Below the pieces are notes generated by a model. That model worked only from the letters and a program-made list of their open reading frames with translations, did not search any database and was not told where the DNA came from. A stretch of DNA of 64,000 nucleotides from Petrolisthes cinctipes. Taxonomy: Eukaryota; Arthropoda; Malacostraca; Decapoda; Porcellanidae. Both the position numbers and the translations under genes were made by a program. The stretch covers positions 806,001 to 870,000 of the forward strand of contig JAWQEG010000287.1 in assembly GCA_033782935.1 (NCBI GenBank). The letters are read 5' to 3'. This document shows, one piece after another, positions 9,654 through 22,431 of the stretch; the first letter of the stretch is position 1; each line of letters starts with the position of its first letter.

Positions 9654-11671
9654 ATGGATACAGAAAAGCCCCAATCTCTTCCTCGAGCGGTGGTCGACCA
9701 GGCCCTCGAGACTTCACTCTCTGGTCGTGGTAATATGCAGAAAACTGCAAATAAGAGTAGACCTAGCAGGTCGGGTGTTTTGTCGAAGAACCCTGTTAGC
9801 GATCTGGACACGTTAATGTTAATGGATGTACTTGCATCCTTTTCCTATGGCGCTATCCACTCCATTTTTAAGTGCTTTGGAGTAGTCCTTCGAATCCGAA
9901 TCACATATGACAGTGATTGTAGGTCTAATCGGTGCTACATTACTTTCAATACAAATGCTGCTGCCAAAGCAGCATTTGAGGCAAAAGATTCTCTGACGGT
10001 GGGGGATACTCATTGTAAAGTTCAGATGATACGGTCCATCAATGTAGTTGACAGTGACAATGACTACTGCCCTAATATATTTGATGACACTGTGGAGCAT
10101 GTCCCAAAGGAACGTCGGGTTCCTACACCCATTTGGTTTGTGGCTTACTACAGGGAGGGACGTGGTAACTTTATCCATGCTTCCCGGTATCTGGAGAAAG
10201 AAGTTGGATTATTACCAATGGGCCACAGAAAGAAATATGGTAAGGGCGTTTTAATCAGAGCCAAAGATCTTACACAGGCCATGATGCTCCTCAATCTCCC
10301 CTGTCCTTCTGATAGCATGTTTGAATCTATTAAACCACATCGAACATTTGATTATAGCAAGGGGCGTATATATAATGAGGACCTGTATGAATTATCAGAA
10401 GAGGACATTCTCGCTATGTGCCCAGACAGTGTCCAACGAGTAACGAAGATGAAAGGCAGTAAAAATATGATCATCCTCACTTTCTATGGCTCACATATCC
10501 CAGATCGCATTAACATTAACCCCACCTCAAGCCTTTTGTTGAGCGTCCCCTACAGCGTTTCTGTTGTTATGAGTTTGGTCATGGGAAGAGGAACTGCAAC
10601 AACCGTTCCCGGTGTGGTAATTGTTCTGCTCTTGACTCACATCTTACTTCTGAGTGTCGGTCAGTGAGTTACTGCTTTTACTGCAGAGATGCTCACCCCT
10701 TGCGTTCTCGCCAATGTAAGATGTACCTACTTGAGCAGGATATCCTCCACTTGGCTAATACTCAATTCATTAGCATAGGTAGTGCCAGACGGCAACTCAA
10801 CTTCAGGCGACAGAAGGATGGTGGTGTGAAGACATACGCCTCCTCCCTTCGCCCTAAATTGGTTGCAGCACCCTCTCAACCTTCTAAAGAGGCAGCTGCT
10901 TCTTGCTCTGTTGAGAACGTTTCTAAGGTTACTCTACATAATAGTTTCTCTGTCTTGGAAACTTTATCAGACACTCATTCTGGTGACCCTTCAACTGATG
11001 ACAATTCTCAGACTTTAGCTAAAGGTGTCCATGTGGTAGAGGTTCACGCTGCAACACTCTCTCCAAAAAGGAAACTTAAGTCACCTAAACTGCCACAGAG
11101 ACGCCTTCGTGGTTCCTCTGAGGCACTTGACTCTATAGATGTTCCACCTTGTGAGGCAACCATCTCTATGGACTCATCCATAGTTTCCTCTCAATTTCAC
11201 CAGAAGCGTTCTTGTGGCTCTGATGAATCTCTTGATTCAACAGAAGTTCCTCCTCGCAAGCTTCCTTCGGGATCATCAGAGGGGCGTGAAGTTAATGTGG
11301 ATGCAACGGATGTTGTGACTTCAAAATATTCACTTTCTCTTCCGCTTGAGCAGCGGAGTGATTCTACCACCTGTATTATGGATGTTGAAGTATCTGCCTG
11401 TGTCAGTGATACCAATGCTGTACAGGACAGAACCAATGTAATTGTTTCAAAGAATATCCCATCTCATATACCTTCATCTTCTTCTAACATATCAGATGCT
11501 TCAGGGACTCGTCTACGGGTCCCAATTACTGCCCCAAGTACTACTCCTCGGGTTCACTCTTCTTCTAGTGGCCCAGGATTAGACAAATCTTATTGTTTGA
11601 ATAAACTCTCAGGTCGAGGTGGTAGTGGGAAGTACCTCCGTGAGGCTTCCCCAAAATCAGTACTAAAGTAA
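9654..11671 (+). pseudogene. LINE copy 1 ORF1 (Gag-like), frameshifted
   Basis: Starts MDTEKPQSLPRAV and holds an RRM-like fold region (about residues 45-120, IRITYDSDCRSNRCYITF), then CCHC zinc knuckles and a long Ser/Thr/Pro-rich tail. Compared with the intact 675-codon ORF1 of copy 2, about 10 bp are missing near 10529. The frame therefore shifts just before the knuckles, and the original frame resumes to the stop at 11669. The first knuckle also has its leading Cys replaced by Arg. ORF1 proteins bind the LINE RNA and support reverse transcription. Confidence 0.88.
11650..11656 (+). promoter_or_regulatory. Candidate -1 ribosomal slippery site
   Basis: C CCA AAA in the ORF1 zero frame fits X XXY YYZ exactly. 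It lies 13 nt before the ORF1 stop, and ORF2 is in the -1 frame and open from here into the endonuclease (WNCRGLR). Copy 2 reads CCAAAAA at the equivalent site, which is not canonical. A -1 shift making an ORF1-ORF2 fusion is inference; stop-restart is the alternative. Confidence 0.45.
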
Positions 11672-14600
11672 CACTATTCAAGGTCCTTCAGTGGAATTGC
11701 CGTGGCTTGCGTGCTTCTTGGGAGGAACTGCGCGTTCTTCTCTCTAGCTTCTTTCCTGCATGTGTTTCTCTCCAAGAGACAATGCTTGGGGACTACATTC
11801 CTGCCAGTCCTCCAGCATACTCAGCATTTTATTCCAATTCATTTGAAGGGCAGGGTCATCATGGTGACTCTGCCATCCTAGTTCGCCGAGATATTCCATG
11901 CACGAGCCTGGAGCTTGACACTCCGCTCCAGGCTGTTGCAGTTAAGGTTTTTATGGACCGCCCGTACACTGTGTGCAGTCTATACCTTCCTCCCAGTGTT
12001 ACAGTTGAGAGGGGTGATCTCAACCATCTTGTACGGGACCTTCCATCTCTCTTTATTTTATTATGTGATTTTAATGGTCGTCATCCTCTGTGGGGTGACA
12101 GTTTGGTCAACCCCAGGGGTGTTTTATTGGCTTCTTTTATCGAGGATGAGGGAATAGGGGTTTTAAATACGGGAGATGTGACACATTTTAATAGCCCTAC
12201 TGGGGCTTTTACCGCCATTGACATTTCCCTTTGCTCACCCAGTGCTCTGTTGGATTTTACTTGGAGAGTGTTGCCTGACTTATATGGCAGTGACCATTTC
12301 TCTATACTTTTTTAATGTAACAGGTACGAACCACAGTCTCGTCTTCCTAGGTGGAAATTAGAGAAGGCTGACTGGCAGTTTTTTAGAGAGCTAACTTCTT
12401 CGGTCTCTTCTGTAGCCGATTTCGGTAGCTCTGACGAGGCTGTAACATATTTCACTGATATGATCCACTCTGCAGCTTTCAACTCTATCCCTAGAACTTC
12501 TGGCTACTTTCCCAAACTTCCTGTCCCTTGGTGGTCACCAGTCTGCACCACTGCTGTGCGGGAGAAGCGCGCTGCTTTCTCTCGCCTTCGTCGCAATCGT
12601 GGGGACCCAACTCTTTTAGAGGACTTCCGACGGGCAAGGGCTCAGGCTAGATGAGTTTTAAAAGAGGCCCGACATGCATCTTGGAAGGCCTATGTGTCTT
12701 CAATTAATACTAAAACTCCACTCACCCAAGTGTTCAGAAGAGTCCGTAAGATGGCGGGGAAGTTTTCTCCTAGTTCTACACCTGTACTTAAGGTCAATGG
12801 AATTAAGATCATGGATGGTTTGACAGTGGCCAATACCATGGCGGAGGCTTTTGCAAAGATCTCCAGCCGTGACTCTCGACCTCTGGCTGTCAGGCATGAG
12901 GTAAGAGCCAAGGAGTGTACTGTCCTGGATTTCTCAGGGAACGAAAATGAAAGTTATAACCATATACTCACCCTGAGAGACCTGCATTCTGCTCTCTCTC
13001 TCTCTGCGGCGACACTTCTCCTGGGCCAGACAACATCCCATATGCAATGTTACGACACTTGGGTGAAGAGGCGATCTCATTTCTTTTAGCTTTATATAAC
13101 AGAATCTGGCTGGAGGGTGTCTTCCCTTCTGGGTGGAGGGTTGCTACCATCCTTCCTTTTCTCAAGCCGGGCAAGGACTCTGGTGTTGCCCACAATTATC
13201 GACCAATTGCCTTGACCTCCTGTCTCTGTAAACTATTTGAAAAGATGGTGAATGTCAGACTGGTATACTTCTTGGAACGGGGTGATTTTCTGTCTCCGTC
13301 CCAGTCTGGCTTTCGTAAACACCGTTCCACTACAGATGCTCTTGTCAGGTTGGAAGCTGCTGCATGTGAGGCCTTTGCACGACATCAACAACTTCTCTGT
13401 GTATTCTTTGATTTAGAGAAAGCCTATGACACTACATGGCAATATGGCATCCTGCAGCAACTCCATTTATATGGCCTGCGGGGTCGCCTTCCACGTTTTC
13501 TTAAGGAGTTTCTCAGTAGTCGCAGTTTTTCTGTGAGGGTTGGTACAACCCACTCAGCATCTGTTGCACAGGAGGAGGGCGTCCCCCAGGGAAGCGTCCT
13601 CAGTGTCACATTGTTTGCAGTAGCAATTAATGCCATTGCCTCATCCCTTCCAGACGGTATAGCTAATTCGATGTACGTTGACGACCTAGCAGTCTGGTTT
13701 GCTGCTTCCTGTATGTCAGTGGCGGAGCGGCGCATGCAGCTTGCCCTTGACAGGGTGTCACGTTGGACTGGTTCTCATAGGTTTCGATTTTCTTCTTCCA
13801 AGACAGTTGCTATGCACTTCTGCCGCATCCGAGGCGTCCACCCGGATCCGGACTTATTCATGTATGGTCATCGGATACGATGTGTCGAGGAGACTCGCTT
13901 TTTGGGTCTCCTTTTTGACAAACGTTTGACTTGGGTTCCCCACTTATGTACACTTAAGGTCTCTTGCCTCAAGGCTCTTAACCTGTTGAGGGTCCTGAGC
14001 CATACATCCTGGGGGGCTGATCGGGCCACCCTCCTCTGTCTATACCATGTTCTTATTAGGTCAAAACTCGACTATGGGTGTGAGGTGTACTCTTCTGCCA
14101 CCGATGCCCGTCTCAGAGTTTTAGACCCGGTTCATCATCCTGGAGTACGTCTGGCGACCGGAGCCTTCAGGTGGTCCCCAATCCCCAGTCTCCTGGTGGA
14201 CGCTAATGAGCCACCTCTCGATCTCCGTCGCCAGTCCTTGATGGTTCGTTGTTGGCATCGATTACATCGACTTCCTGACTCCCTACCTTGCTTGGCGGTG
14301 TCATCTGATATCATGTCTCAGTACTACCTTTTACATTCTCGTGCACCATGGCCCTTTGGCTTCCGGGTCAGGAAGGCTATGGAGGAGATGGGCATAGATG
14401 ACTTCCAGATTTGTCCTGTGAGGGTTCCCAGGGTGGCTCCATGGCTTCTTCCAGAGGTTTTCCCCTGCACCTGCTTTACAGACAAGAAGAAATCTCTTCC
14501 TCCTCCAGTGGCTCGTTCCCTCTTTTTAGAACATGCCTTCACTCACAGGGAGTCCCTCCCTGTGTACACTGATGGGTCAAAGTCTGATGCTGGAGTTTGC

Positions 14601-15296
14601 TTTGGAGTTGTCTTTCCTGACTTTTGCCGTGGAGGCAGGCTCCCTTCTGTCATGTCCATTTTTACTGCTGAGCTCTCGGCCATTTTATATGCCCTCCAAG
14701 TGATTTTTACTCTCCCTCAGCCTTTGTTTACTATTTTTAGCGATTCCTGTAGTGCCTTGCAGGCCTTGTGCAATTTTAACTCTTCCCATCCCCTGGTGTT
14801 GGCCATTCTTGAGTGGCTTGTCCTCTTGGGTCGTCGTGGCCGCAAAGTCACTTTTTGTTGGGTCCCGGCCCATGTGGGTGTTGATGGGAATGAGCGGGCT
14901 GACGCCCTGGCTAAGGCTGTGGTCTCCAATTCCTGGCCTCCTGCCAGGTGTCATCCTGTTCCTGCAGTGGACCTTCGACCCTACATAGATGCTACCGTTC
15001 GTTCCTGCTGGCAGGACAGATGGGACGCCGTCGGGGCTAACAAGCTCCGCGACATCGGCCAGCGCCTTGGTTTGTGGAGCTACAGTGGCCTGTCCCGCCG
15101 GTGGGAGACGGCTCTTGTCCATCTCCGCATTGGCCACACATTATTGACTCATGGCTTTTTAATGGAGAGGGCTCACCCTCCCTACTGTGATGATTATCTT
15201 GTCTCTTTGACAGTACGGCATCTTATTGTCGAGTGTCCCAGCCTTGGGGACCTTCGACGTGGGTTTTATGCATGCTGCTTCTCCCTTTCGAGGTAG
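11657..15296 (+). pseudogene. LINE copy 1 ORF2: endonuclease, RT, RNase H
   Basis: Endonuclease begins LQWNCRGLRASW (about 11686) and includes DFNGRHPLWGD and GSDHFSIL; the residue before DFNGRH is Cys where copy 2 has Gly. RT has SMYVDDLAVWF (YVDD, near 13675). RNase H has VYTDGSKSDAG, FTAELSAIL, FSDSCSALQ and NERADALAKA, with all four acidic residues present. The C-terminal Cys/His motif is damaged (YCDDY; copy 2 has YCDDC). Breaks: TAA at 12313, TGA at 12652, and a frameshift near 13005. The final residues differ from copy 2, consistent with a changed 3' end. Confidence 0.9.
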
Positions 15297-15387
15297 TGAA
15301 AATTATTTAATCTTTGTACATATTTTCTTAATGATGTAGATGACCTTTTTATGTTGGGAGGTCAATAAATAAATCAAATAAAATTAT

Positions 15388-15573
15388 TGCCTAGGAAGCT
15401 TGGTTCCCATGGACCCGTTTATGTCAGTTCAGCTAGTTTGAGCGATCATGTGAGGGTACATGGTGTATGATTCACTACCTATGTTGGTATTACATGTAGG
15501 TATTATATGTAGGTATTATATGTAGTTATAACCGGTACATCTCTACCCATTTATCTAATAATAATAATAATAA
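15388..15573. repeat. Short spacer with ATA/AAT microsatellite
   Basis: Contains a short TATGTAGGTATTA tandem (about 15488-15530) and (AAT)n at 15556-15573. The BEL element inserted at the end of the (AAT)n run and duplicated AATAA. Confidence 0.75.
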
Positions 15574-16061
15574 TGTCTGGATTTTGGATGAATCTCCAAC
15601 CCGACAGTAACGTGTACATATTTATGTATATATATTTATGATGTATATATATTATATGTAACGTGTGTAAATAGATATTTGCCTATGGGCGTTCGAACAC
15701 ACATAGACCTGTCTCAGTATGTGCAGCTTCGAACGCCACCAGTTGAGCTGGGTGGTGTATACCCACCACGCAGTCAGTCGTACAGTAACCACCACGAACA
15801 ACACACTCCTTCAGTCCGATCAGCCAACAATTCAAATATCAACATTTTAGTCTTCACCAAGCTACATCGCCATCATCCAGCCACATCAGTCACATAAGTA
15901 CACTTATAGCATATTTTGGGGCCTCATATATGTCTATTTAGTGTGCTTATTTTTCATCTCCACCATAACATCGAAGGTAAATTCTTCCATCACAACTATC
16001 CCATCTTAACGTAATATACAGTCCACTAAATATAAAGTAAAAATCATGTAAATTTGGGATA
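15574..16061 (+). repeat. BEL/Pao 5' LTR
   Basis: Starts TGTC and ends GGGATA. It is near-identical to 23426-23913, with roughly a dozen scattered differences, including CTGG/CGGG after the TGT and AACGTG/AAAGTG. A TATATATTTATGATGTATATAT block near 15620 could act as a core promoter region. Confidence 0.93.
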
Positions 16062-16063
16062 TA

Positions 16064-16081
16064 TGGTCCTTCGAACCGGAT
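16064..16081 (+). promoter_or_regulatory. BEL/Pao primer-binding site
   Basis: TGGTCCTTCGAACCGGAT, two bases after the LTR end. It begins TGG, complementary to a tRNA CCA end. I could not assign the tRNA with confidence. Confidence 0.75.
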
Positions 16082-16574
16082 ATGGTTGTTTTTTCACGTT
16101 TGTTATTAAATTGTAATTATTAGGTATTTTTCATTTAAAATCAGCCGGCTTCATTTCATCTCACCGACGCCATTTACATTACGGCAGTCACCAGGTGCGG
16201 CGGTAATTCTCGCTCCTGGCCTGTCTTCATTCCTTCATTTATTTTATTATCATTTCCTCATTTTGTTATTTTATGGCCACTGAAACAGGTCGACATACTG
16301 AGACATAGATGTGTGTCCGAGTTTTATGTGGATCGTCCAGGTTTGGGTCACACGAGGCTAGGGAACGAGAGAATAGCCCGGGACCACCTGGAGAGACGAC
16401 CCACCTTGGCCATTAGAGTAACAGCAATAAAATTAGTAAAGTAACATGGGGAAATGATTAAATAGATAGAAATTTATGAAGGGAGGGCAAAATTTAAAGT
16501 AACTCGGGGATATTTATCAAGTAATTTTCTTTTAATAATTTAATATTTTTTGATAAATAAATTTTAAAATCACG

Positions 16575-19500
16575 ATGGATACAACAGCCATAAGGAGAAT
16601 AAGGGCAGGTTTTAAAGGAAGCATAACTAAGCTTATTCGAGAGGTCCTAGCTTCAATTGATACTGTTGCCTGTAGCAGGATTCAAGGCGCAGTAAATACC
16701 ATCAAAGAGAAAATGAATGTAATTAAGGGATACGATGAGCAGCTATATTCCTCAATTAAAGATGATGATGAATTAACATCCGAGATAGAAGCAGATACGA
16801 AATACTGCATGGATGTGAATTCGGTATTAATTGATCTTGAAATGGCCATGAGTAGAAGATCCAACAATGGTGAAGCCAAGGCGTTCAAATTGCCTAAGTT
16901 AACACTCCCGACCTTCGATGGCAATCCATTAAATTGGACAGGGTTTTGGGATATATTTAAGTGCTCCGTGCATAATAACGATGAGCTCACCGCGGTGCAA
17001 AAGTTCACGTACTTGAAAGGACAACTGTTGGATGATGCAAAACAATTGGTAGATGGGTTTAAATTAGAAGATAGTAGTTACGCCACATCTATAGAATTGC
17101 TGGAAAAAACTTATGGTCAGAAAGATAAGATCAAAGCAGCCTTGATTAACAATTTGCTAGAGTTAAAACCGCCTAATTATCAGATTGATGAATTATAATC
17201 CTTCTATGCATCCTTCGAAAGTAACCTTAGGGCTATGAGTGCAATAAATATTAAGATGGAAGAAATTTGCACGGTGGTACTAATGAATAAGGTGCCGTCG
17301 CCTCTAAAGGAGATAGTAAAGAGAGGAATAAAGGATAATAGTTTGGATTTGGAAGACTTTATAGCAAAGTATCAGTCAGAAGTTTTTAATATGGATGAAG
17401 TATCATGTATCCAAGTGGAGAGACCCCTTGTTACGGCAAGTTTTAATGTACAAAATAGAGATGAAGAGAAGAATAGGACTAAGAGATTCAATTGTAAATT
17501 ATGTTCTAGTCCTAAACATATTTGGTATAAATGTAGCAAGTATAGAAAGAATATTCAAAAGGTGAAACGAGCACAAAGTCTTAAACTATGTAAAGGATGT
17601 TTATCAGCAGAACACGGTACGAATGGTTGCATTAATCCAAACGTAAAAACATGCAAGTTCTGCGATGAAAAGCATTATTATTCCTTGTGCTTACAAGAAA
17701 GGAAGAGTGAACAACCGACAAGCTGTGCAACTGAATCTCAAAGTAATAATCAGAGAACACAGGCTCTGACAGTTTCAGTGAATAAGCAGACGACCATACT
17801 CCCAACTATACAGCTACCGGTAAAGAAACGGGATCAGTGCTCACAAAGATCGTTTGTACTAAGGTCTATGTTGCCTAGTATACAATATCAGAGTGAGGGA
17901 TGGGAAGAGCTGCGACTTCAAGGATTCACCAAAGTAAATGAACCCAAGAAGTATGAAGTCGTAACTATCTTCTATAGATACCACAATAAAACTTACCCAC
18001 TGACTGCGGTCGTAGTGGATAGTTTGCCAAATCACGCAGCTACGACAGAATTAAAGGCTAGACTCCTAGGATTGCAAAGAAAGGGAGTTAAATTAGCAGA
18101 TTCATTAGCTACTGAAACAGGGAAGATTCAAATATTGATAGGTGCAGATGTATACTATGACATAGTGCATCCGGGGTATGTAAGAGAAGGAAGCTTGATC
18201 CTTTTACCCACGATATGCGGATATGCTGTAAGCGGTACCTACTCTGTTAAAAACAATAGCGCAACGGTTGAAGTAGTCACAATTCTGAAGGTAGCGGTTA
18301 ATCCCACGGATGTTAATCCTGTGAACGATAAAATACCATGCAAGAATGACCTAGATTGTTTGTGGGATTTAGATAATGTTGGTATAGTCTCGAAAGAATT
18401 AGACCTAGCATCAAAGAGGATTATGCAGAACTACACAGAAACTGTAGAGTATGATGAAAACGCGAGACAATACAAGGTAGAATTGCCTTGGAATACAAAC
18501 AAACCTTTGTTGCCATCAAATTTTGGTTTAGCATTAGGTAGATTAAGAGGGATGCAACGGAAATTTGCTGGGAATCCTAACCTTTTAAAGATCTATCAGA
18601 AAGTAATAACTGATCAAGAAAAGCGAGAATTTATTGAGGTAGTAAAAGGTGAAGACCGAAAAAAGGAAACAGGAGTACATTATCTATCTCATCATGGGGT
18701 TAATAAGGATAGTGTTACAACACCCTTACGTATAGTATTTGATTGCTCCGCGAAAACATCAGGAAATCTAAGTTTAAATGATTGCTTAGAGACAGGTCCC
18801 TCACTAGTTCCAGATCTCGTTATGGTTTTGTTGCGATTTAGATGTAATAAATTCTCATGGGTCAGTGATATAGAGAAAGCATTTCTGATGGTTCAATTGA
18901 ATGAAAAGGGTAGGGATGTAACCAGGTTTTTATGGCCAAAATTTCCAGAAGATTTGAACTCACCATATAAGATGTATTGTTTTAAAGTAGTATTGTTTGG
19001 TGCAACATGTTCACAATTCCTTCTTAATGCTACCATACTTCATCATATGTCTTCCATCGCGTTAGATCCAGAACAAAGAAAAGAAATATTAGATGGATTG
19101 TACATAGATAATTTGCAAGGTACTAGTAATTCCGAAATTGCTTTAGTGAAAAATCATAAAATAGTGCAACAAGTGTTTGATGAGGCACATTTACCCTTAA
19201 GAGAATGGTCAACGAATAGTCCTTTGTTAAGAAAAACCCTAGAGGAAGAGGGCGTTGCCGCTACTCAACAAGAAATAGTTAAAACCTTAGGGTTGAGATG
19301 GCAAACCTCAACGGATTATCTCACGTTCTCAAATAAACCTCAATCATGCATAATAACAACAAAGAGGCAATGCCTGAGTGTAACATCACAATTGTATGAT
19401 CTCTTAGGTATGTTGTTACCAGTAAGCATTAGAGCTAGGCTAGCTTTACAAGACTTATGGAGATATAAGGTTGAGTATGACCAGGTCATCCCTGCTGAAC

Positions 19501-19697
19501 TACGACAAATTTGGCAATCGATAGTAAATGATCTTGTAGAATGTAGGAATATAAAGTTCCCAAGGCAAGTAACAGATTGTCAAGATGTGAAGCTACACGC
19601 CTTTAGCAATGCGAGTACTGTCGCATATGGTACAGCACTCTATATAAGTGGAAATGAAAGTAAGTTACTTATTGCTAAAGGTAAGGTAGCGCCATAA
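16575..19697 (+). pseudogene. BEL/Pao Gag-protease-RT region
   Basis: One frame with a single TAA at 17196-17198. Gag (1-260) is followed by Cys/His knuckles (CKLCSSPKHIWYKC; CKGCLSAEHGTNGC; CKFCDEKHYYSLC). The Pao-type protease signature DQCSQRSF follows, with a shortened region before LIGADVYYDIV. RT runs from about VFDCSAKTSGN; the catalytic box reads LYIDN instead of YVDD, so the second Asp is Asn. RNase H begins HAFSNAS where FSDAS is expected, another Asp to Asn. A frameshift near 19693 ends the ORF. The RT and RNase H could not be active. Confidence 0.9.
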
Positions 19698-20131
19698 AAC
19701 CTGTTACAGTGCCAAAATTGGAATTGACAGCAATTTTGCTAGCAGCTAGATTGGTGAATTTTGTCTGTGATGCATATCAGGGAGTCCTTAATATTACTGA
19801 TATATATCTATGGAGTAATAGTCAGGTGGCCCTTCACTGGTTGCATAATAGAAAGGCCAAACCATTATATGTCACTCATAGAGTAGATGAAATTCATTCA
19901 TTAGTTCCATGTGCAAAAATACGATATGTATCAACATCTGAAAATCCAAGTGAAATGATGACTAGAGGAATAGATGTGAAACACCTAATTGGATCTTCTC
20001 TTTGGTGACAGGGTCCTCAATGGCTCAATACACCAGAAAATTGGCCAGAGGAGAAACAATTTGGCGAAACAATTGTAATTGAACCAACAATTGCAGCTCT
20101 AGTTAGGATAGATCACAAGGAAAAACTACAT
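19698..20131 (+). pseudogene. BEL/Pao RNase H continuation
   Basis: After a one-base frame change the coding continues (VPKLELTAILLAARL, LWSNSQVALHWL, VSTSENPSEMMTRG), typical of the Pao RNase H and tether. A TGA at 20006-20008 replaces the expected second Trp in SSLWWQGPQWL, and the same frame then runs on into integrase. Confidence 0.85.
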
Positions 20132-21697
20132 GTGGAATGGAGTAGATACGGTAGCTACGATAAAATCATAAGAATCATAGCATGGTTGATTCGATATATA
20201 AAGAACCTAAGTAGGAAGGTACAGGGTTCGGCGGTACTCCTCGATCCTGTCCTAACTCTAACAGAAATAAAACTAGCGGAATGGAAAGCACTGAGATTAA
20301 TACAGGTTGAAAGTTTTCAGAAAGAATTTGATATACTAGAAGGGGGTAATGAATCAAGGGAAGCAACCAATCTGATGAAGCAATTGGGTATATATTTGGA
20401 GAAAGACCAACTCAAATGTAGAGGTCGAATACAAATGGCCAATCTAAGGGACTCCACAAAACATCCGATATTACTACCTAATGCTCATACAGTAACGGAT
20501 CTGTTAATTAAAAAATATCATATCATGTCTAAACATTTTGGCTTAAATTTTGTCGTTGCCTTCCTTAGACAGCGATATTGGATTCCAAAAATGAGACAGA
20601 CGGTAAAGTTAATCCATAACAAATGCGTCATATGTAAGAGAATACAAGGAAAACACTATCCAGCCGTGAACACACCGCCCCTTCCTGATTTTAGAGTACA
20701 AAGAACAGATCCCTTTCAGATCACGGGTGTGGATTACACTGGAGCCATGTATGTCCGAACACGCAATAACATCGCGGATAAAATATACGTTGTCCTGTTT
20801 ACTTGTGCAGTCACAAGAGCGATTCATTTAGAAATAGTTGATAATTTGAGTAGTGACAGTTTTATGCATGCATTCCGTAGATTCACTAGTAAACAAGGTT
20901 TCCCTAGACTAATGTTAAGCGACAACGCTACGACCTTTGTGGAAACAGCAAATTACCTTAAGATTCTGAATGATGATCCTCAATTAACATCTACATTGAA
21001 GGGATATGGATGCGAATGGCGATTCATACCTGCCCGTGCACCGTGGTTCGGCGCAATATGGGAAAGGGTCATCGGAACGGTTAAAGCTTGCGTGAAAAAG
21101 GTATTAGGCAGAGCGTTAGTTTCCCGAGAAGAATTGGTTTCCATCCTGAGTGAAGTAGAAGCTACGGTAAATGATAGACCTTTAACGTATGTCTCGGGAG
21201 ACTTAGATGACCTGGAACCTTTGACACCTTCCATGTTGTGTCGATGGCGTCGCCTTAAAGAATTCCCTAAAGAAATAATTGAGGATGAAAGTAAGGATCC
21301 CACATATAGGTCGGAGCAGTCCATGCGTTTAAGGATGGCCTATGTAAATAAATTATCCGAAAATTTATGGAAACGTTGGTCGCACGAGTATTTAACAGCG
21401 CTATAGGATACGTATAGAAATATGCACAAGAATAACGTTAAGGTTTGGCCGCAATTGGGGGATATAGTGCTCATCCACAATGAAAGTCCTAGGACGATGT
21501 GGAAAATGGGAAAGGTAACTAAATTGTATCCGGGTCCAGATGGTAATATAAGAATTGTACAGTTAAAGACTAGTGCAGGGGAGACAACACGTCCGATTGT
21601 AAAGTTGTATCCAATAGAACAGTCTCTCGAAGTGGTCTCGAGTGGTGCTGGGCTACCTCCCAGTCCGGTCTCCTCTGCACAGAGCCAAGACCAATAA
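20132..21697 (+). pseudogene. BEL/Pao integrase and DUF5641 C-terminus
   Basis: The zinc-binding HHCC domain is followed by CVICKRIQG. The DDE core has ITGVDYTGAMYV (D), LMLSDNATTFVE (D) and WFGAIWERVIGTVK (E), all intact. A TAG at 21404-21406 interrupts just after the core. The same frame then gives the DUF5641-like tail (WPQLGDIVLIHNES, MGKVTKLYPGPDG) and stops at 21695. Integrase inserts the cDNA with the 5-bp TSD seen here. Confidence 0.9.
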
Positions 21698-22431
21698 GAC
21701 TAACAGGTCTTGTCAGCCAGTGGTACTGCGCAGCTGTAGTGACGTCATGGCGTGGTGGACTTCATCCCCCATTTTCTCTCCATTTCCCCCCCACAACCCC
21801 CCCAGCCTCTGCCCCCAATCACCTCACATGGTGACAGGTATGGGAGTGAGGTCGCCTACAGGCGGGCATACCGTGATCCCGTGACAAAGTTTTTTCTTCT
21901 TTCTGTGTTCAATATCCTGTCGGCTTTTATCGTTTTGTTCTAGTTATCATCAGATGAAATTACCCAGGTTAGGAAGCACTTATGAAAAATGAAAAAGGTG
22001 GTGAGAGGAGTAGTGTAAGTGATTAAATTATAATGAGAATGATCTAATGGTGATTAGGAGTAAAGTTTAAGATAACTATATGCCCTCACCATCCTTTCAT
22101 CTCCCTTACATTCATTGAACATTCATGCATACCATGTTTAAACACAATTAGCCTAAGTTGAACGTGCAAGTTAAAGGTAAACTATAAAATTTGCACACAA
22201 ACTTGATATATTGCCATTTATTACAGTAGTGTCATGTATTGTCATACATCTCCTTTCTTTGACTTGCATACTTTATTTGCTAGCTTTCTTTTGCTGCTAC
22301 CCATTTCTCTGTTTAATATACGTATCCTGAAGAAACCCTACATCTAACATAAAACCCAATAATTTCTTCAGGGAGAGGTACATGATTGCTTATGTCAGCT
22401 GATCGACGAGTATGTCTGAGGGATCAGTGGA
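21698..22431 (+). other. BEL/Pao 3' untranslated region
   Basis: No supported gene. Contains a C-rich stretch (about 21770-21830) and a TGACGTCA octamer at 21740-21747. The boundary with the embedded P-element remnant is not resolved; AT-rich sequence from about 21900 may already belong to it. Confidence 0.55.

Larger units (their letters stand above)
9270..15387 (+). mobile_element. I-like non-LTR retrotransposon, copy 1
   Basis: A full-length but decayed LINE: GC-rich 5' UTR (9270-9653), ORF1 (9654-11671), ORF2 (about 11656-15296) and a short A-rich tail with AATAAATAAATC. RNase H C-terminal to RT, with an apurinic-type endonuclease at the N-terminus, places it in the I-like group. It matches copy 2 (41096-52894, minus) nearly base for base over most of its length. 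The 5' edge is set by where similarity begins (CCCAACGGGAACC). The 3' tails of the two copies differ, so they may be different subfamilies. No clear TSD was found. Confidence 0.88.

Noticed and set aside
9389..9816. Overlapping ORFs before LINE ORF1
   Set aside because: GC-rich 5' UTR frames; not conserved in frame with copy 2, which has insertions there.
13424..13735. ORFs antisense to the LINE RT (also 14324-15137 and 48352-48663)
   Set aside because: Mirror frames of the GC-richer LINE coding strand; present identically in both copies because the sense strand is conserved.
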